From Paenibacillus glycanilyticus NBRC 16618 (GTDB lineage Bacteria > Bacillota > Bacilli > Paenibacillales > Paenibacillaceae), in contig NZ_BILY01000001.1 of the NCBI RefSeq assembly GCF_004000805.1, positions 62,001 to 126,000 on the forward strand: a stretch of 64,000 nucleotides of DNA, read 5' to 3'. The notes under the pieces are model-generated. The model was not told the origin of the DNA. It searched no databases and worked only from the letters and a program-made list of their open reading frames with translations. The position numbers and the translations under genes are program-made. Of this stretch, positions 25,475 through 34,133 are shown piece after piece; position 1 is the stretch's first letter; every line of letters starts with the position of its first letter.

Positions 25475-26113
25475 TCACTTAGTGGCCACATAAATAATGG
25501 TAAATCCATCGTCTCTTCCGGGCACAATCTCGTACGTCTCGTTATCTTGCGTTACGGCTTGCTGGATATGAAAGCCATTCTTAACAAGCAGATTGCGCAG
25601 CTCTTTCGGACGATAATGACGAAAATGATGAGGGTTTACCCCATGCAAAAAGTAAGGGTTCTTTAAATAAGGAATAACGTTCTCGTTAGGCGCCGATATA
25701 AGCAGCACCCCGCCTTTATTCAAGCATTGATACAGCTTCCGGATAAATGACTGGTCATCCTTCATATGCTCGACGGTCTCGAAACAGATGATGATATCGT
25801 AGCTTGGCAGCGGGAGCTCCTCGTGAAAGGTGCCGGATAAATCAGTCTGGCAATAAACGGTTTTGTGGGAGAAGAAGTGATGAACCGCCCAATCTAAACC
25901 GTGCTGAGACTTATCCACTCCGACCGCTAATGTACATGCAGAATGAGCGGCCATATAATGCGTACCGAAACCTGAACCGCAGGCTGCATCGAGCAAAATA
26001 TCGCCAGGGCGGATAAAACGTACCGCATATTGATAGCGATAGTAATGATCCGGCATGGCATCGTCTACTGACGTTGCATACATTCGTTCCATCTTGGCAA
26101 TTTCGTCATCCAT
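25475..26113 (-). CDS. Class I SAM-dependent methyltransferase
   Basis: A 212-residue methyltransferase with SAM-binding motif I LLDAACGSGFGTHYM, acidic motif II in VGVDKS, and the post-motifs IICFETVEHM and GGVLLISAPNE. This is the Methyltransf_11/UbiE-like group. HGVNPHHFRHYRPKELRNLL is typical of sugar or glycan-cluster methyltransferases. I use ATG 26113, behind GGAGGCGAAAAA, rather than the upstream in-frame ATG 26134. It is divergent from the tandem paralogue genes and may methylate a glycan or protein of that system. Confidence 0.85.
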   Translation of the reverse strand: MDDEIAKMERMYATSVDDAMPDHYYRYQYAVRFIRPGDILLDAACGSGFGTHYMAAHSACTLAVGVDKSQHGLDWAVHHFFSHKTVYCQTDLSGTFHEELPLPSYDIIICFETVEHMKDDQSFIRKLYQCLNKGGVLLISAPNENVIPYLKNPYFLHGVNPHHFRHYRPKELRNLLVKNGFHIQQAVTQDNETYEIVPGRDDGFTIIYVATK

Positions 26114-26247
26114 TTTTTCGCCTCCAGTAACCATAAAACCAAACTTGATTCCGCATAACAGATATTTACCGGGGGATATCTGTACATTGCAATCTTCTAA
26201 ATCTATGAATCTAATATATGAAAAGCAGAAACGAGGAGGAGATCAGC

Positions 26248-26700
26248 TTGAGCGACTGGATAGATTTTTCTGCGCAGGAGGTTTCTGTCGGAACGGGATC
26301 GCTGCCGTTGTCAATAGCCACGGGTACCGAGATTTTGCTAACTTCTATCTTTCTTCCTATTGCGGATCATCAAACCCGGATTAACGGTTATGCAACAATC
26401 GGCTGGGAAACTCCTCTGTTACAGAACACGCAGCATATCAACATGATTTTTCGAATTCGCCGAGGCGGGTTTACATCGGCTCATAAGTTAATTTGCTGGG
26501 TCGTCGATTCCGTCTCCCTAGGCCATGACGTTCCCATATTAACGCTAGATAAGACTTTATCTTTGCAGTTCACCGATCTGCCAAGTTCAGAGAGCATTGG
26601 AACCTATCAACAATACTGCCTGACAGCAGAGCTCGCGGGAACGGGCATGGCAACAATCTCCGGGCCAATCACGCTTATCGGCGGAACGTTTAACCTATAA
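26248..26700 (+). CDS. Small beta-rich protein, first of three tandem paralogues
   Basis: A 150-residue protein of no family that I recognise. Shared with the next two genes: GTGSLP near the start, GTE-LLTS-FL, a Trp, R-RRGG in the middle, QQY-LT-E-G, and a closing GP-L-G pattern. Alternating hydrophobic residues throughout suggest a single beta-sandwich or jelly roll. No signal peptide or membrane segment. I use TTG 26248 behind GAGGAGGAGATCAGC; the upstream ATG 26218 has no ribosome site, and the shorter form matches the length of its paralogues. Upstream is an 8+8 inverted repeat, ACAGATAT/ATATCTGT (26158-26183), of unknown role. The context suggests a spore-surface structural or carbohydrate-binding protein. 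Confidence 0.7.
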   Translation: MSDWIDFSAQEVSVGTGSLPLSIATGTEILLTSIFLPIADHQTRINGYATIGWETPLLQNTQHINMIFRIRRGGFTSAHKLICWVVDSVSLGHDVPILTLDKTLSLQFTDLPSSESIGTYQQYCLTAELAGTGMATISGPITLIGGTFNL

Positions 26701-26722
26701 AAAGAGGAGGGCAACAAAAACG

Positions 26723-27169
26723 ATGGCTATTCAAGATTCCGCTTCGATAAGAGTACTGCCGGGCACTCATTCCCTCCCGCTTCCTATCTCTTTCGGTACA
26801 GAAACCTTGCTGACATCCCTATTTCTGAAGTGCTCTAGCCCTGAGAGTAAAATCTTTATCGAAGCCTCCGTCTGCTGGAGAGCCGAAGCATCTCAGCTGC
26901 CCATTGTGCCGAAAATCATACTCCGGCTAAGACGCGGCGGCGTTACTCCGGCTTTCCCCGAAGTCTCTCAAATCGCTGACTCCTGCTACTGGACTAACAA
27001 TATGTCGCCAACCTCTGTCACAACCACCTTTTATCACGTGGAATCTCCCGAGCCTGGAACAGACGGATTATATCAGTCCTATTATCTGACGGCAGAATCA
27101 GCCGGTATCGGCACAATAACGGTAATGGGTCCGATCGTACTAAAAGGAACAACAATCGGGTATTCCTGA
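26723..27169 (+). CDS. Small beta-rich protein, second tandem paralogue
   Basis: A 148-residue paralogue of its two neighbours: GTHSLPLPISFGTETLLTS, then VPKIILRLRRGG, YQSYYLTAESAG and GPIVLKGT. It is the most diverged of the three in the N-terminal and central parts and has an extra CYW near residue 90. AGAGGAGGG lies about 12 bases before the ATG. It is 22 bases after the first gene and 30 before the third, so all three are one transcription unit. No known family. Confidence 0.7.
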   Translation: MAIQDSASIRVLPGTHSLPLPISFGTETLLTSLFLKCSSPESKIFIEASVCWRAEASQLPIVPKIILRLRRGGVTPAFPEVSQIADSCYWTNNMSPTSVTTTFYHVESPEPGTDGLYQSYYLTAESAGIGTITVMGPIVLKGTTIGYS

Positions 27170-27199
27170 TGATTTTGCTTTTTGAAAGGAGGTGATAGC

Positions 27200-27658
27200 A
27201 TGACAGTTACGATTGTAGACTACCAATACCAAGAAGTTGCTGCCGGAACGGGCTCGCTTCCGTTCACAATCTCTCCGGGGACAGAATACTTGCTGACTTC
27301 CGTTTTTCTCCAAATCAACAACATCAATAACCGGATTGAAATCAAAGCATCGATTGGCTGGGAAGCACAGCTGCTGCTGCTCAATATTGTTCCAAAGCTG
27401 CTCTTCCGGATCCGGCGCGGCGGCATAGCTGCTCCTGCTCCGGTAGTGTACCAGACAATGGATTCAGCCTTTATCGGAACAGTACAAGAAGGCCCATGGG
27501 TAGCGCTTGATTTCACGACGGCCTTCCAGCATACGGAAACGGCAACGGCTGGTCTGGTTGGTACCTTCCAGCAATATTCCCTCACCGTTGAACATGTTGG
27601 ACAAAACTCGGTTACCTTAACCGGCCCCGTGCATCTTGACGGTACGGTCTATCTGTAA
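27200..27658 (+). CDS. Small beta-rich protein, third tandem paralogue
   Basis: A 152-residue paralogue: GTGSLPFTISPGTEYLLTS, VPKLLFRIRRGG, GTFQQYSLTVEHVG, GPVHLDGT. The start ATG 27200 is six bases after the full AAAGGAGGTGAT, one of the strongest ribosome sites in the window, so this member may be the most abundant. It ends the plus-strand unit and converges on the Asp-box propeller gene. No signal peptide. Function unknown; see the first paralogue for the shared pattern. Confidence 0.72.
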   Translation: MTVTIVDYQYQEVAAGTGSLPFTISPGTEYLLTSVFLQINNINNRIEIKASIGWEAQLLLLNIVPKLLFRIRRGGIAAPAPVVYQTMDSAFIGTVQEGPWVALDFTTAFQHTETATAGLVGTFQQYSLTVEHVGQNSVTLTGPVHLDGTVYL

Positions 27659-27675
27659 GCAGGCAACATTGAGGT

Positions 27676-27706
27676 GGTTGGTTAGCTGGATTCCGGCTAA
27701 CCAACC
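27676..27706. terminator. Convergent terminator
   Basis: An 11-bp perfect stem GGTTGGTTAGC/GCTAACCAACC with a nine-base loop. It lies between the tandem paralogues and the Asp-box protein gene. Confidence 0.82.
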
Positions 27707-27716
27707 GCTTCTTTGT

Positions 27717-28952
27717 TTACCTGTCTTCGAAAATATTCTGCGATCCGGTTCTCGTATCCATCCATACAATGAAAGTTGTCCCTGCCGCGTTGATTTCCAG
27801 GTCGTTATAATCGCCAATGGACGGTGTAGGTTCGCCAATCGACGGGTCTGCGTTTGGATCAAAGGAGACGCTGGTAATCCGGCGGTTAGGCAGAAACGTA
27901 TTGCCGGCATCATTCGACTCGGTCAAATACACATCAATGAGATTAGTGGTTACACGGTTCGTATAGTACATAGCCTTGAATGCGCCGGTGTCGCGGGAAA
28001 CTGTCGCATTGGGCAAAAAGTTCTGCGTACCGGCTGGGCTGTCATCAATCTGCTTGGCGGCTGACCAGGTATTGCCCCTGTCCGTCGAACGCGACATAAA
28101 GATATGCGCACTGCCCGTACGGTTATCTTGCCAGACGGCATAGACGATACCTTGGCCGTTAAACGGCGAAATATCCGTTGCCATATAGGCTATGGTTAAG
28201 ACACGGAAGCCAAAGGTTGGAACCGGAAGAGGGGTTGGTACGAGGCTGACCGTGGACACGGTTACGATTGGCCCAAAGGTTACTCCCCCGTCCAGCGATC
28301 TGCGCATTAAATATTGCGGCGTCCCAGGTCCGTATTGCATCCATCCGACATACACATCACCTTGCGGTCCGATCGCAATCGTAGATCCAAAGCTTGATAC
28401 GCCTTGCACTTGATTCGTCAGCAGAATTGGCGGAGACCAAGTCTGTCCTTGATCAAGGGACCGTTGAAACAGGGTTTCCGACTGCGTGAAATTGTTAAAG
28501 TATCGGGTATACGCCACGTAAGCCTGCCCTAAATAAGGGCTGCCATTCGCCGTATCAATCACTAGCGCCGGTTTATCATTATAAACGGCCGTCCCGAAGC
28601 CCTGATTGACAATGATTGGAGCAGAAAAAGAAGCTCCGTTGTCGGTTGAACGATAGACGATAATAGACGAGTTCTGCACAGGGTTTACAGTGAGCGCGGT
28701 AGCGGCGACGAGAAAGGTCTGACCATAACCAAAAGCGGCAACTCCATCTCCCGAGGCGTCAAATCCCGGTGGAGGTGAAAGTAAGGTTTGAGTATACGAT
28801 ACCCCTGCGTTAATCGACCGATAGATCGTTGTCATGTTGTTGCCCGAACGCAAATCATTTGTTGTTACCACGATGGTAGACTGGTCAAGCGTATTAAGCG
28901 CAATGGACGGCTCCTGCTGAGGTCCGGAAGGGGTAATTTGTTGGTTTGCCAT
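27717..28952 (-). CDS. Asp-box (BNR) beta-propeller protein, sialidase-like fold
   Basis: A 411-residue protein with six Asp-box-like repeats at regular spacing: YRSINAGVSY, YRSTDNGASF, QRSLDQGQTW, RRSLDGGVTF, SRSTDRGNTW and ESNDAGNTF, consistent with a six-bladed propeller. The sialidase arginine triad and the FRIP motif are not evident, so enzyme activity is doubtful; the family also includes adhesive or binding propellers. No signal peptide. Start ATG 28952 is eight bases after AAAGGAG; ATG 28958 is too close to it. It is the last gene of the five-gene minus-strand operon, 26 bases after the GT4 gene. It is probably a structural or glycan-binding protein of the same surface system. Confidence 0.8.
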   Translation of the reverse strand: MANQQITPSGPQQEPSIALNTLDQSTIVVTTNDLRSGNNMTTIYRSINAGVSYTQTLLSPPPGFDASGDGVAAFGYGQTFLVAATALTVNPVQNSSIIVYRSTDNGASFSAPIIVNQGFGTAVYNDKPALVIDTANGSPYLGQAYVAYTRYFNNFTQSETLFQRSLDQGQTWSPPILLTNQVQGVSSFGSTIAIGPQGDVYVGWMQYGPGTPQYLMRRSLDGGVTFGPIVTVSTVSLVPTPLPVPTFGFRVLTIAYMATDISPFNGQGIVYAVWQDNRTGSAHIFMSRSTDRGNTWSAAKQIDDSPAGTQNFLPNATVSRDTGAFKAMYYTNRVTTNLIDVYLTESNDAGNTFLPNRRITSVSFDPNADPSIGEPTPSIGDYNDLEINAAGTTFIVWMDTRTGSQNIFEDR

Positions 28953-28978
28953 TATCATTACTCCTTTCTAATTATTTA

Positions 28979-30343
28979 TTATGTCTGGTTCGCTTGGAAC
29001 AAGATCGAGCCGACAATATGGTCGTCTACGATTGAAAAAGACTTAGGAATGTCCATCTGATATGCATTCCGGAAATAGGTGCATATTTTCGCCCCATGGT
29101 GACCGGGATGCTTAGGCGGATGGGAAGCCTTGCGGATATGCTGTTTGCTCAGAAGCCGTTCATACAGCTCTTCGATTCGTTCTGCCATTGCGGGGAGAGA
29201 CCATTGCTTAAGGCCCCAGCTGTGTCCGTTCTTGGCTAAACGGTTGCGAAGCGGCTTGTTCTCGATCAACAATTGCAGGCATCTTGACAACTCGCCGCTA
29301 TCCCCGGCTCTTGCCATCAGACCGGTCTGACCGTGCTGAACCATCTCCGGAATACCTCCGGCATCCGAAACGAGTATCGGCTTGCTCGCAAGCTGAGCTT
29401 CCATGACGGCATACGGCTGGTTGTCATTCAAGCTTGGAAGGACGATGATATCCGATTGCCGCATTAACGAAGGCACGTCATTCCTGCTTCCCGCAAATAC
29501 AACATAAGGCGATAAGCCGAGTTCAAGCGCTTTGATCTCCAGCTCTGCCCGGAGATTGCCGTCGCCAACAAACAGACATCTCCAATCGTTTCTGGATTGT
29601 TTGAGCAGGTGCAGGGCATCCAACAAGCTGCTGTGTCCTTTTACTTTATCCAGGCGGGCTGGACATAGAATATTGCAGTTGTCTTTTGGTAGCTTGAAAG
29701 AAGTTCTTTCTTTTGTGCGCTGCAAAAAATGCTCGATGTTCATTCCGTAAGGCACGACCTCCATATGATCGCCGGGCACCAAATAACTGCCAAGCGTCCG
29801 ATGCAGCCAGTTGGTCGGTACGACGGCCAAATCGCTCGAGGTAGCCCCGTAATATTCTCTGGCGCAAGCATACTTCCAAATTGAATCGGAAGGTGCTCGG
29901 CCCTCCAGGGAAACCCAGAAATCGGTAGCGAGGCACCCGTGTATCGTATTGATCAAAGGAACGCCATTCGGCTTGATTTGCCATAAAGCACGGGAGGAAA
30001 TCACATCTTGCGCGTGGATGATATCATAACCCCGAAGGCCCAAATACGAAGCCGCCAGCGCATAAGAGCAAAACTCGATTTCCTGGTCCACGATCCAAGG
30101 GTCGATTGGAATCGGCTGCGAGGCATACACCGCTTTTATTTCTTTTTCTATCAAAGGTCTAAACAGCTTTTTCTCAACCCTGCGGCCGGAATTCACGATA
30201 TAGTAGCTGTTCTCGTCCGGATGTCTCGCGAGTATGTCTACTTCATGCCCCAGCTTCTCCAGACTAGCTTTCAGATCCTGCATATAGACCCATACCCCGC
30301 CTACATGCGGAATCAGCCAATACGTGGCTATAAGAATTTTCAT
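28979..30343 (-). CDS. GT4-family glycosyltransferase
   Basis: A 454-residue GT-B enzyme. The N-terminal acceptor domain opens MKILIATYWLIPHVGGVWVY. A glycine-rich GPxxxxKG-type donor region follows (CPARLDKVKGHSSLLDAL) and VLPSLNDNQPYAVMEAQLAS carries the EX7E-type motif. It transfers a sugar from a nucleotide sugar, keeping the configuration. It is a paralogue of the enzymes at 30340 and 34134: all share DPW near residue 80 and YDxIHAQD. It has an extra C-terminal tail of about 50 residues. Its start overlaps the upstream GT4 stop by four bases. Confidence 0.9.
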   Translation of the reverse strand: MKILIATYWLIPHVGGVWVYMQDLKASLEKLGHEVDILARHPDENSYYIVNSGRRVEKKLFRPLIEKEIKAVYASQPIPIDPWIVDQEIEFCSYALAASYLGLRGYDIIHAQDVISSRALWQIKPNGVPLINTIHGCLATDFWVSLEGRAPSDSIWKYACAREYYGATSSDLAVVPTNWLHRTLGSYLVPGDHMEVVPYGMNIEHFLQRTKERTSFKLPKDNCNILCPARLDKVKGHSSLLDALHLLKQSRNDWRCLFVGDGNLRAELEIKALELGLSPYVVFAGSRNDVPSLMRQSDIIVLPSLNDNQPYAVMEAQLASKPILVSDAGGIPEMVQHGQTGLMARAGDSGELSRCLQLLIENKPLRNRLAKNGHSWGLKQWSLPAMAERIEELYERLLSKQHIRKASHPPKHPGHHGAKICTYFRNAYQMDIPKSFSIVDDHIVGSILFQANQT

Positions 30344-31560
30344 AGGCTGTCAGCACGCTTCGAAGCTATCGTTCTCTCGTAGAGAAGAACCGTCCGGTTA
30401 ATCATGGTCTGTAAAGACCAATTTCGAAGACCTTGATATCTCGCTTGATTGGCCAGCTTCTTTCTCTGGTCTTCATCACCGAGCAGTTGATTTAAGCCCC
30501 CGCATAACAGATCCGCGTTCCCGCTTGGAAAAAGCACGCCGGTCTTTCCGTTATCGATCATTTCGGGTATTCCCCCTGTGTCTGAGGCAATGATGGGTTT
30601 TCCAGCCACCTGCGCTTCCATTACGGCAAACGGCAAATTGTCATGAATACTTGGCAGCACAATCAGATCCGCTTCCTGCAGCAGAAGTGCCATATTGTTT
30701 CGGTGACCAAGAAAGCTGACCTGTTGTCCCAACCCCAACCGGCTTACCGATTGTTCCAGCTGGCTGCGCAGGGGACCGTCCCCTGCCAGCCAGCAAATCC
30801 AATCCGATCGGGTTTCCTTTAGCTTAGACAAAGCTTGCAGCAGCACTCGATGCCCCTTTACAGGATCGAGGCGCGCGGGACATAGAATTAATTTCAAACC
30901 GTTTTTATGAAAGGCAGGCGTATAAAGGGCGGATTGATGGAGGAATTTCATCGTATCGAAGCCGTAAGCGATAACGGCTGCCGTGAAATTTGTTCGGCCG
31001 GGTTTGACGTCATACTGCCCCTTAAGCCACCTGGATGGAAAGATAACCTGGTCAGCTGCCAGTCTTCCGTAATGATCCAGCGCTTTGGCCCATTCCCGGG
31101 ATAAGGAGCGCTTTGAGACAACATTTTGATGCATCCATTCCGCGGCCAAGTCTCCGTGAAGAGTTAATAGCAGCGGGATATGCGGTGGTTTCACTTCATG
31201 AGCGCCTATCGCGGATATGACATCCTGCGCGTGGATGAGATCGTAATTCTCCAATCCGAAAAGGGATAACGCTTGACGGAAAGCGATGCGCTCGCTTTCC
31301 ATATCAGCCAGCCAAGGGTCAAAGGAAGGCATCTTATGATTGTATCGTGTACCGATCTGCCGCTTTACCGCCGCCGAAACCAACGGTTTATCGATGGTTT
31401 TCCCCTTGTCTACAATGTGGTATTTCATCCCCGTTTCGTTATGGGAGATAATATCCACTTCATGTCCCAGGTCTTCGAGCCCCTTCCTTAATGCCAGCGT
31501 ATACGTGGAAACTCCGCCGGAATAAGGAATACACCAATAGGAAACAAGGGCAATCTTCAT
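30340..31560 (-). CDS. GT4-family glycosyltransferase
   Basis: A 406-residue GT-B enzyme: MKIALVSYWCIPYSGGVSTY opening, ENYDLIHAQDVISA, CPARLDPVKGHRVLLQAL, and VLPSIHDNLPFAVMEAQVAG with the paired glutamates. It is a close paralogue of the next gene and of 34134-35507, pointing to local duplication. It lies 18 bases after the epimerase gene in the operon and overlaps the next gene (ATGA), so it is coupled to it. The acceptor is probably a surface glycan or glycoprotein; the sugar is not predictable. Confidence 0.9.
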   Translation of the reverse strand: MKIALVSYWCIPYSGGVSTYTLALRKGLEDLGHEVDIISHNETGMKYHIVDKGKTIDKPLVSAAVKRQIGTRYNHKMPSFDPWLADMESERIAFRQALSLFGLENYDLIHAQDVISAIGAHEVKPPHIPLLLTLHGDLAAEWMHQNVVSKRSLSREWAKALDHYGRLAADQVIFPSRWLKGQYDVKPGRTNFTAAVIAYGFDTMKFLHQSALYTPAFHKNGLKLILCPARLDPVKGHRVLLQALSKLKETRSDWICWLAGDGPLRSQLEQSVSRLGLGQQVSFLGHRNNMALLLQEADLIVLPSIHDNLPFAVMEAQVAGKPIIASDTGGIPEMIDNGKTGVLFPSGNADLLCGGLNQLLGDEDQRKKLANQARYQGLRNWSLQTMINRTVLLYERTIASKRADSL

Positions 31561-31578
31561 TCCGCTTCCCTCCTCCGG

Positions 31579-32556
31579 CTAGACCGTCTCCAAGCTGATC
31601 CGTTCACGGTACCACTCAATCGTGTTAAGAAGTCCTTGCTCCAGGGAAACGGATGGCCTATAACCTAATATAGTCTCCGCCCGGGTTAAGTCAGGCTCGC
31701 GGGCCGGCATATCCTCGTAACCCGGACCGTAAGCCTCCGCATAGGATTTGTGTATTACCGGCGATGTAGAACGGCTTAGCTGAATGATCAGCTGCGCAAG
31801 CTGAATGATCGTCACGGAATGAGTCGAACCGATGTTAATAGCCAGACCGTTTGCCTCCGGGCCAAGCGCCGCGATCGTTCCGCTTACGGTATCGTCCACA
31901 AAGGTAAAGCATCTCCGCTGCGTACCGCTCCCGTATACCTCGAGAGGTTCTCCCTTTAATGCGGCGGTAATGAATCTGGCTACGACCCCACCGTATTGCG
32001 AGTTAGTTTGTCTAGGTCCGTAGGCATTGAAATAACGGAGCACCGTTACCGGAAGTCCTTTCGCAGCATACGCAAAGCACATATGCTCGTCAATGGATTT
32101 GGCCGTCGCGTAACTCCAGCGATGAATGGAAGGCGCGCCGTATACGCGGTCCGACATTTCGTTAAACGGCAGCTTCTCGTTTTTCCCGTAGATCTCCGAG
32201 GTCGATGCGAATATAACCTTCGTGCGGCTTGGATAAGCCAGTTCAAGAATATTTCGGGTCCCGTCGATATTGCCTTCAATGACCTTGATCGGATCCTCTA
32301 CCGTATTTTTCACTCCAAGCACGGCTGCCAGATGATAGACCGTATCCGCTTGACTCATGCATTTCTTCACCAGCTTCCGGTCCAGTACCGAGCCTTCGAT
32401 AAGCCTATGACGGGGATGATTGGATAAGTGAACGAGAAACTCGTGCTTTCCGTTCGAGAAATCATCCAATGTCGTGACGGTGTGTCCTGCCGCCAACAAG
32501 CTTTCCACAAGATGGGAGCCAATGAATCCTGCCCCGCCCGTTACTAATATCTTCAA
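31579..32556 (-). CDS. NAD-dependent epimerase/dehydratase (UDP-sugar type)
   Basis: A 325-residue extended SDR enzyme: VTGGAGFIGSHLVES (residues 5-19), STSEIYG, and Tyr-x-x-x-Lys in WSYATAKSIDEH. LRYFNAYGPRQ follows. It resembles UDP-glucuronate decarboxylases and epimerases more than 4,6-dehydratases. With the nucleotide-sugar dehydrogenase 13 bases upstream, the pair could make a UDP-uronate and then its decarboxylated or epimerised form for the following glycosyltransferases. Confidence 0.87.
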   Translation of the reverse strand: MKILVTGGAGFIGSHLVESLLAAGHTVTTLDDFSNGKHEFLVHLSNHPRHRLIEGSVLDRKLVKKCMSQADTVYHLAAVLGVKNTVEDPIKVIEGNIDGTRNILELAYPSRTKVIFASTSEIYGKNEKLPFNEMSDRVYGAPSIHRWSYATAKSIDEHMCFAYAAKGLPVTVLRYFNAYGPRQTNSQYGGVVARFITAALKGEPLEVYGSGTQRRCFTFVDDTVSGTIAALGPEANGLAINIGSTHSVTIIQLAQLIIQLSRSTSPVIHKSYAEAYGPGYEDMPAREPDLTRAETILGYRPSVSLEQGLLNTIEWYRERISLETV

Positions 32557-32569
32557 GAGAATTCCCTCC

Positions 32570-33844
32570 TTAAATTAGGATCACGTTATTCCGGTCCGCA
32601 AGTTTGCCGGTTGCATTCCTCGTATCCAGGACAATAGGGGTATGAGTGACAATAAGCTCGTATGGAATATTGGAATGATCCGTCAGAATGACGGTGCAAT
32701 CGTAATTTTTCATATTCCTTGCAGTAAGCGGAAGCGAATGGAGGGTTGTTCCTCCGACTTGAAGCTCGTTAACGTAGGGATCGAAAAACCCGACATGGAC
32801 CCCTTCTTGCAGCAATTGTTCAATAATAGGCAAAGCGATGGATTCGCGCATATCGTTAACGTCTTTTTTATACGTGACTCCAATAATCAGCACGCTGCTG
32901 CCCTTCAGCACTTTAGGCTTCAGGATTTTGGAAACTCTCCCAACGATATAAGCGGGCATACTCTCGTTGACATGCGAGCTAAGCTCGATGAAAGGCATGT
33001 CGATCTGATGCTCTCTCGCCTTCCAGAGCAAATACAAGGGATCAACCGGTATGCAATGTCCGCCGATTCCAGGACCGGGATAATATTTGGTAAATCCGAA
33101 CGGTTTTGTCCCTGCTGCCTCAATAACTTCCCAGAGATTGATATCCAGCTCCTCGCATAACTTAAGAAGACTGTTCATAAAAGAAATGTTCAGGAATCGC
33201 TGGCAGTTTTCCAGCAGCTTCGTCATCTCCGCGGCGCGAGGGGAAGAGACGACCACCACCTTCTCAAATGCGGTGCCATAGACTTCCTTGGCGTACGAAG
33301 TGCTTGCCGGATTCACTCCGCCTACAACCTTCGGAATTTGCGACAGCTCCCAATGCGATCCGGGATCGATTCGTTCCGGCGAATAAGCTAGCAGAAGATC
33401 CTTCCCGACCTCCAGTCCCGTGCTCTCCAGAAGCGGCTTCAGGATTTCCTCGCTTGTTCCCGGGAAGGTGGAGCTCTCGAGGGCTACAAGCTGCCCTCTT
33501 CGCAGATGAGGAAGTATGCAGCGGGTAGCGTTTACCACAAATCTCAAGTCCGGCTGCATATGCTCGTCAAGCGGTGTCGGAACGCACAAAATAATGACAT
33601 CCGCCTTCTCTATCACTTCAAACGAATGGCTGACATGAAAGTTTTTCCCGCTAAAAAGCTCTCGTATATCGTTTCTCTTATAGTCGGATAAATAGGATTG
33701 ACGTTTCTGCAGCATTTGAATCTTGCGAATATCGGTATCGATTCCGTAGACCGTATTCCCCTTCTCTACGAACAGCTTCGCGAGCGGCAATCCGACATAC
33801 CCCAGGCCAATTATGGCGATTTTATATTTAAGGGCAAGCTCCAA
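32570..33844 (-). CDS. Nucleotide-sugar dehydrogenase (UDP-GlcNAc/UDP-ManNAc type)
   Basis: A 424-residue NAD-dependent four-electron dehydrogenase that oxidises C6 of a UDP-sugar to the acid. The NAD site is IIGLGYVGLPLA (residues 11-22). The catalytic Cys264 lies in PGPGIGGHCIPVDPLYL. YSPERIDPG and the middle domain are standard. The GHCIPVDPLYL form is common in UDP-GlcNAc and UDP-ManNAc dehydrogenases. Start TTG 33844 lies ten bases after AAGGAG. It is the first gene of the operon 33844-27717 (dehydrogenase, epimerase, GT4, GT4, propeller). Confidence 0.9.
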   Translation of the reverse strand: MELALKYKIAIIGLGYVGLPLAKLFVEKGNTVYGIDTDIRKIQMLQKRQSYLSDYKRNDIRELFSGKNFHVSHSFEVIEKADVIILCVPTPLDEHMQPDLRFVVNATRCILPHLRRGQLVALESSTFPGTSEEILKPLLESTGLEVGKDLLLAYSPERIDPGSHWELSQIPKVVGGVNPASTSYAKEVYGTAFEKVVVVSSPRAAEMTKLLENCQRFLNISFMNSLLKLCEELDINLWEVIEAAGTKPFGFTKYYPGPGIGGHCIPVDPLYLLWKAREHQIDMPFIELSSHVNESMPAYIVGRVSKILKPKVLKGSSVLIIGVTYKKDVNDMRESIALPIIEQLLQEGVHVGFFDPYVNELQVGGTTLHSLPLTARNMKNYDCTVILTDHSNIPYELIVTHTPIVLDTRNATGKLADRNNVILI

Positions 33845-34074
33845 TCTCTTTCAACTCCTTCAATTCATCTTCTAGCATGATACGCAAATGAATCAGAGAA
33901 GCATTGGATTAACGTCTAAAGGCTATGAAAATAGTAGTTTATCCCGAATTTACGGACTAAAAGAGATAAATGCCATGCTTTGGCGATTATTGCTGGAAAT
34001 CCTTCTATTTTACGGGGCTGTTTAATAGGGAAATGCCCGTCCGAAAATGCGAGCGAAATAGGTTCGTGTACGTT

Positions 34075-34102
34075 AACAATACATGTGCTGAATCATATAC
34101 TA
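34075..34102 (+). promoter_or_regulatory. SigK-like promoter candidate before GT4 gene
   Basis: AACA (34075-34078), 15 bases, then CATATACTA (34094-34102), which fits the SigK pattern mACm and CATAnnnTA. It lies 32 bases before the start codon. SigK is the late mother-cell sigma factor for coat and crust genes. The divergent region 33845-34070 shows no gene. Confidence 0.48.
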
Positions 34103-34133
34103 ATGGGACGACGGACCAATCGGAGGACAATAC

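Noticed and set aside
27717-28952. Calling the Asp-box protein an active sialidase
   Set aside because: Only the Asp-box repeats are visible; the arginine triad, the FRIP motif and a nucleophile tyrosine could not be placed.
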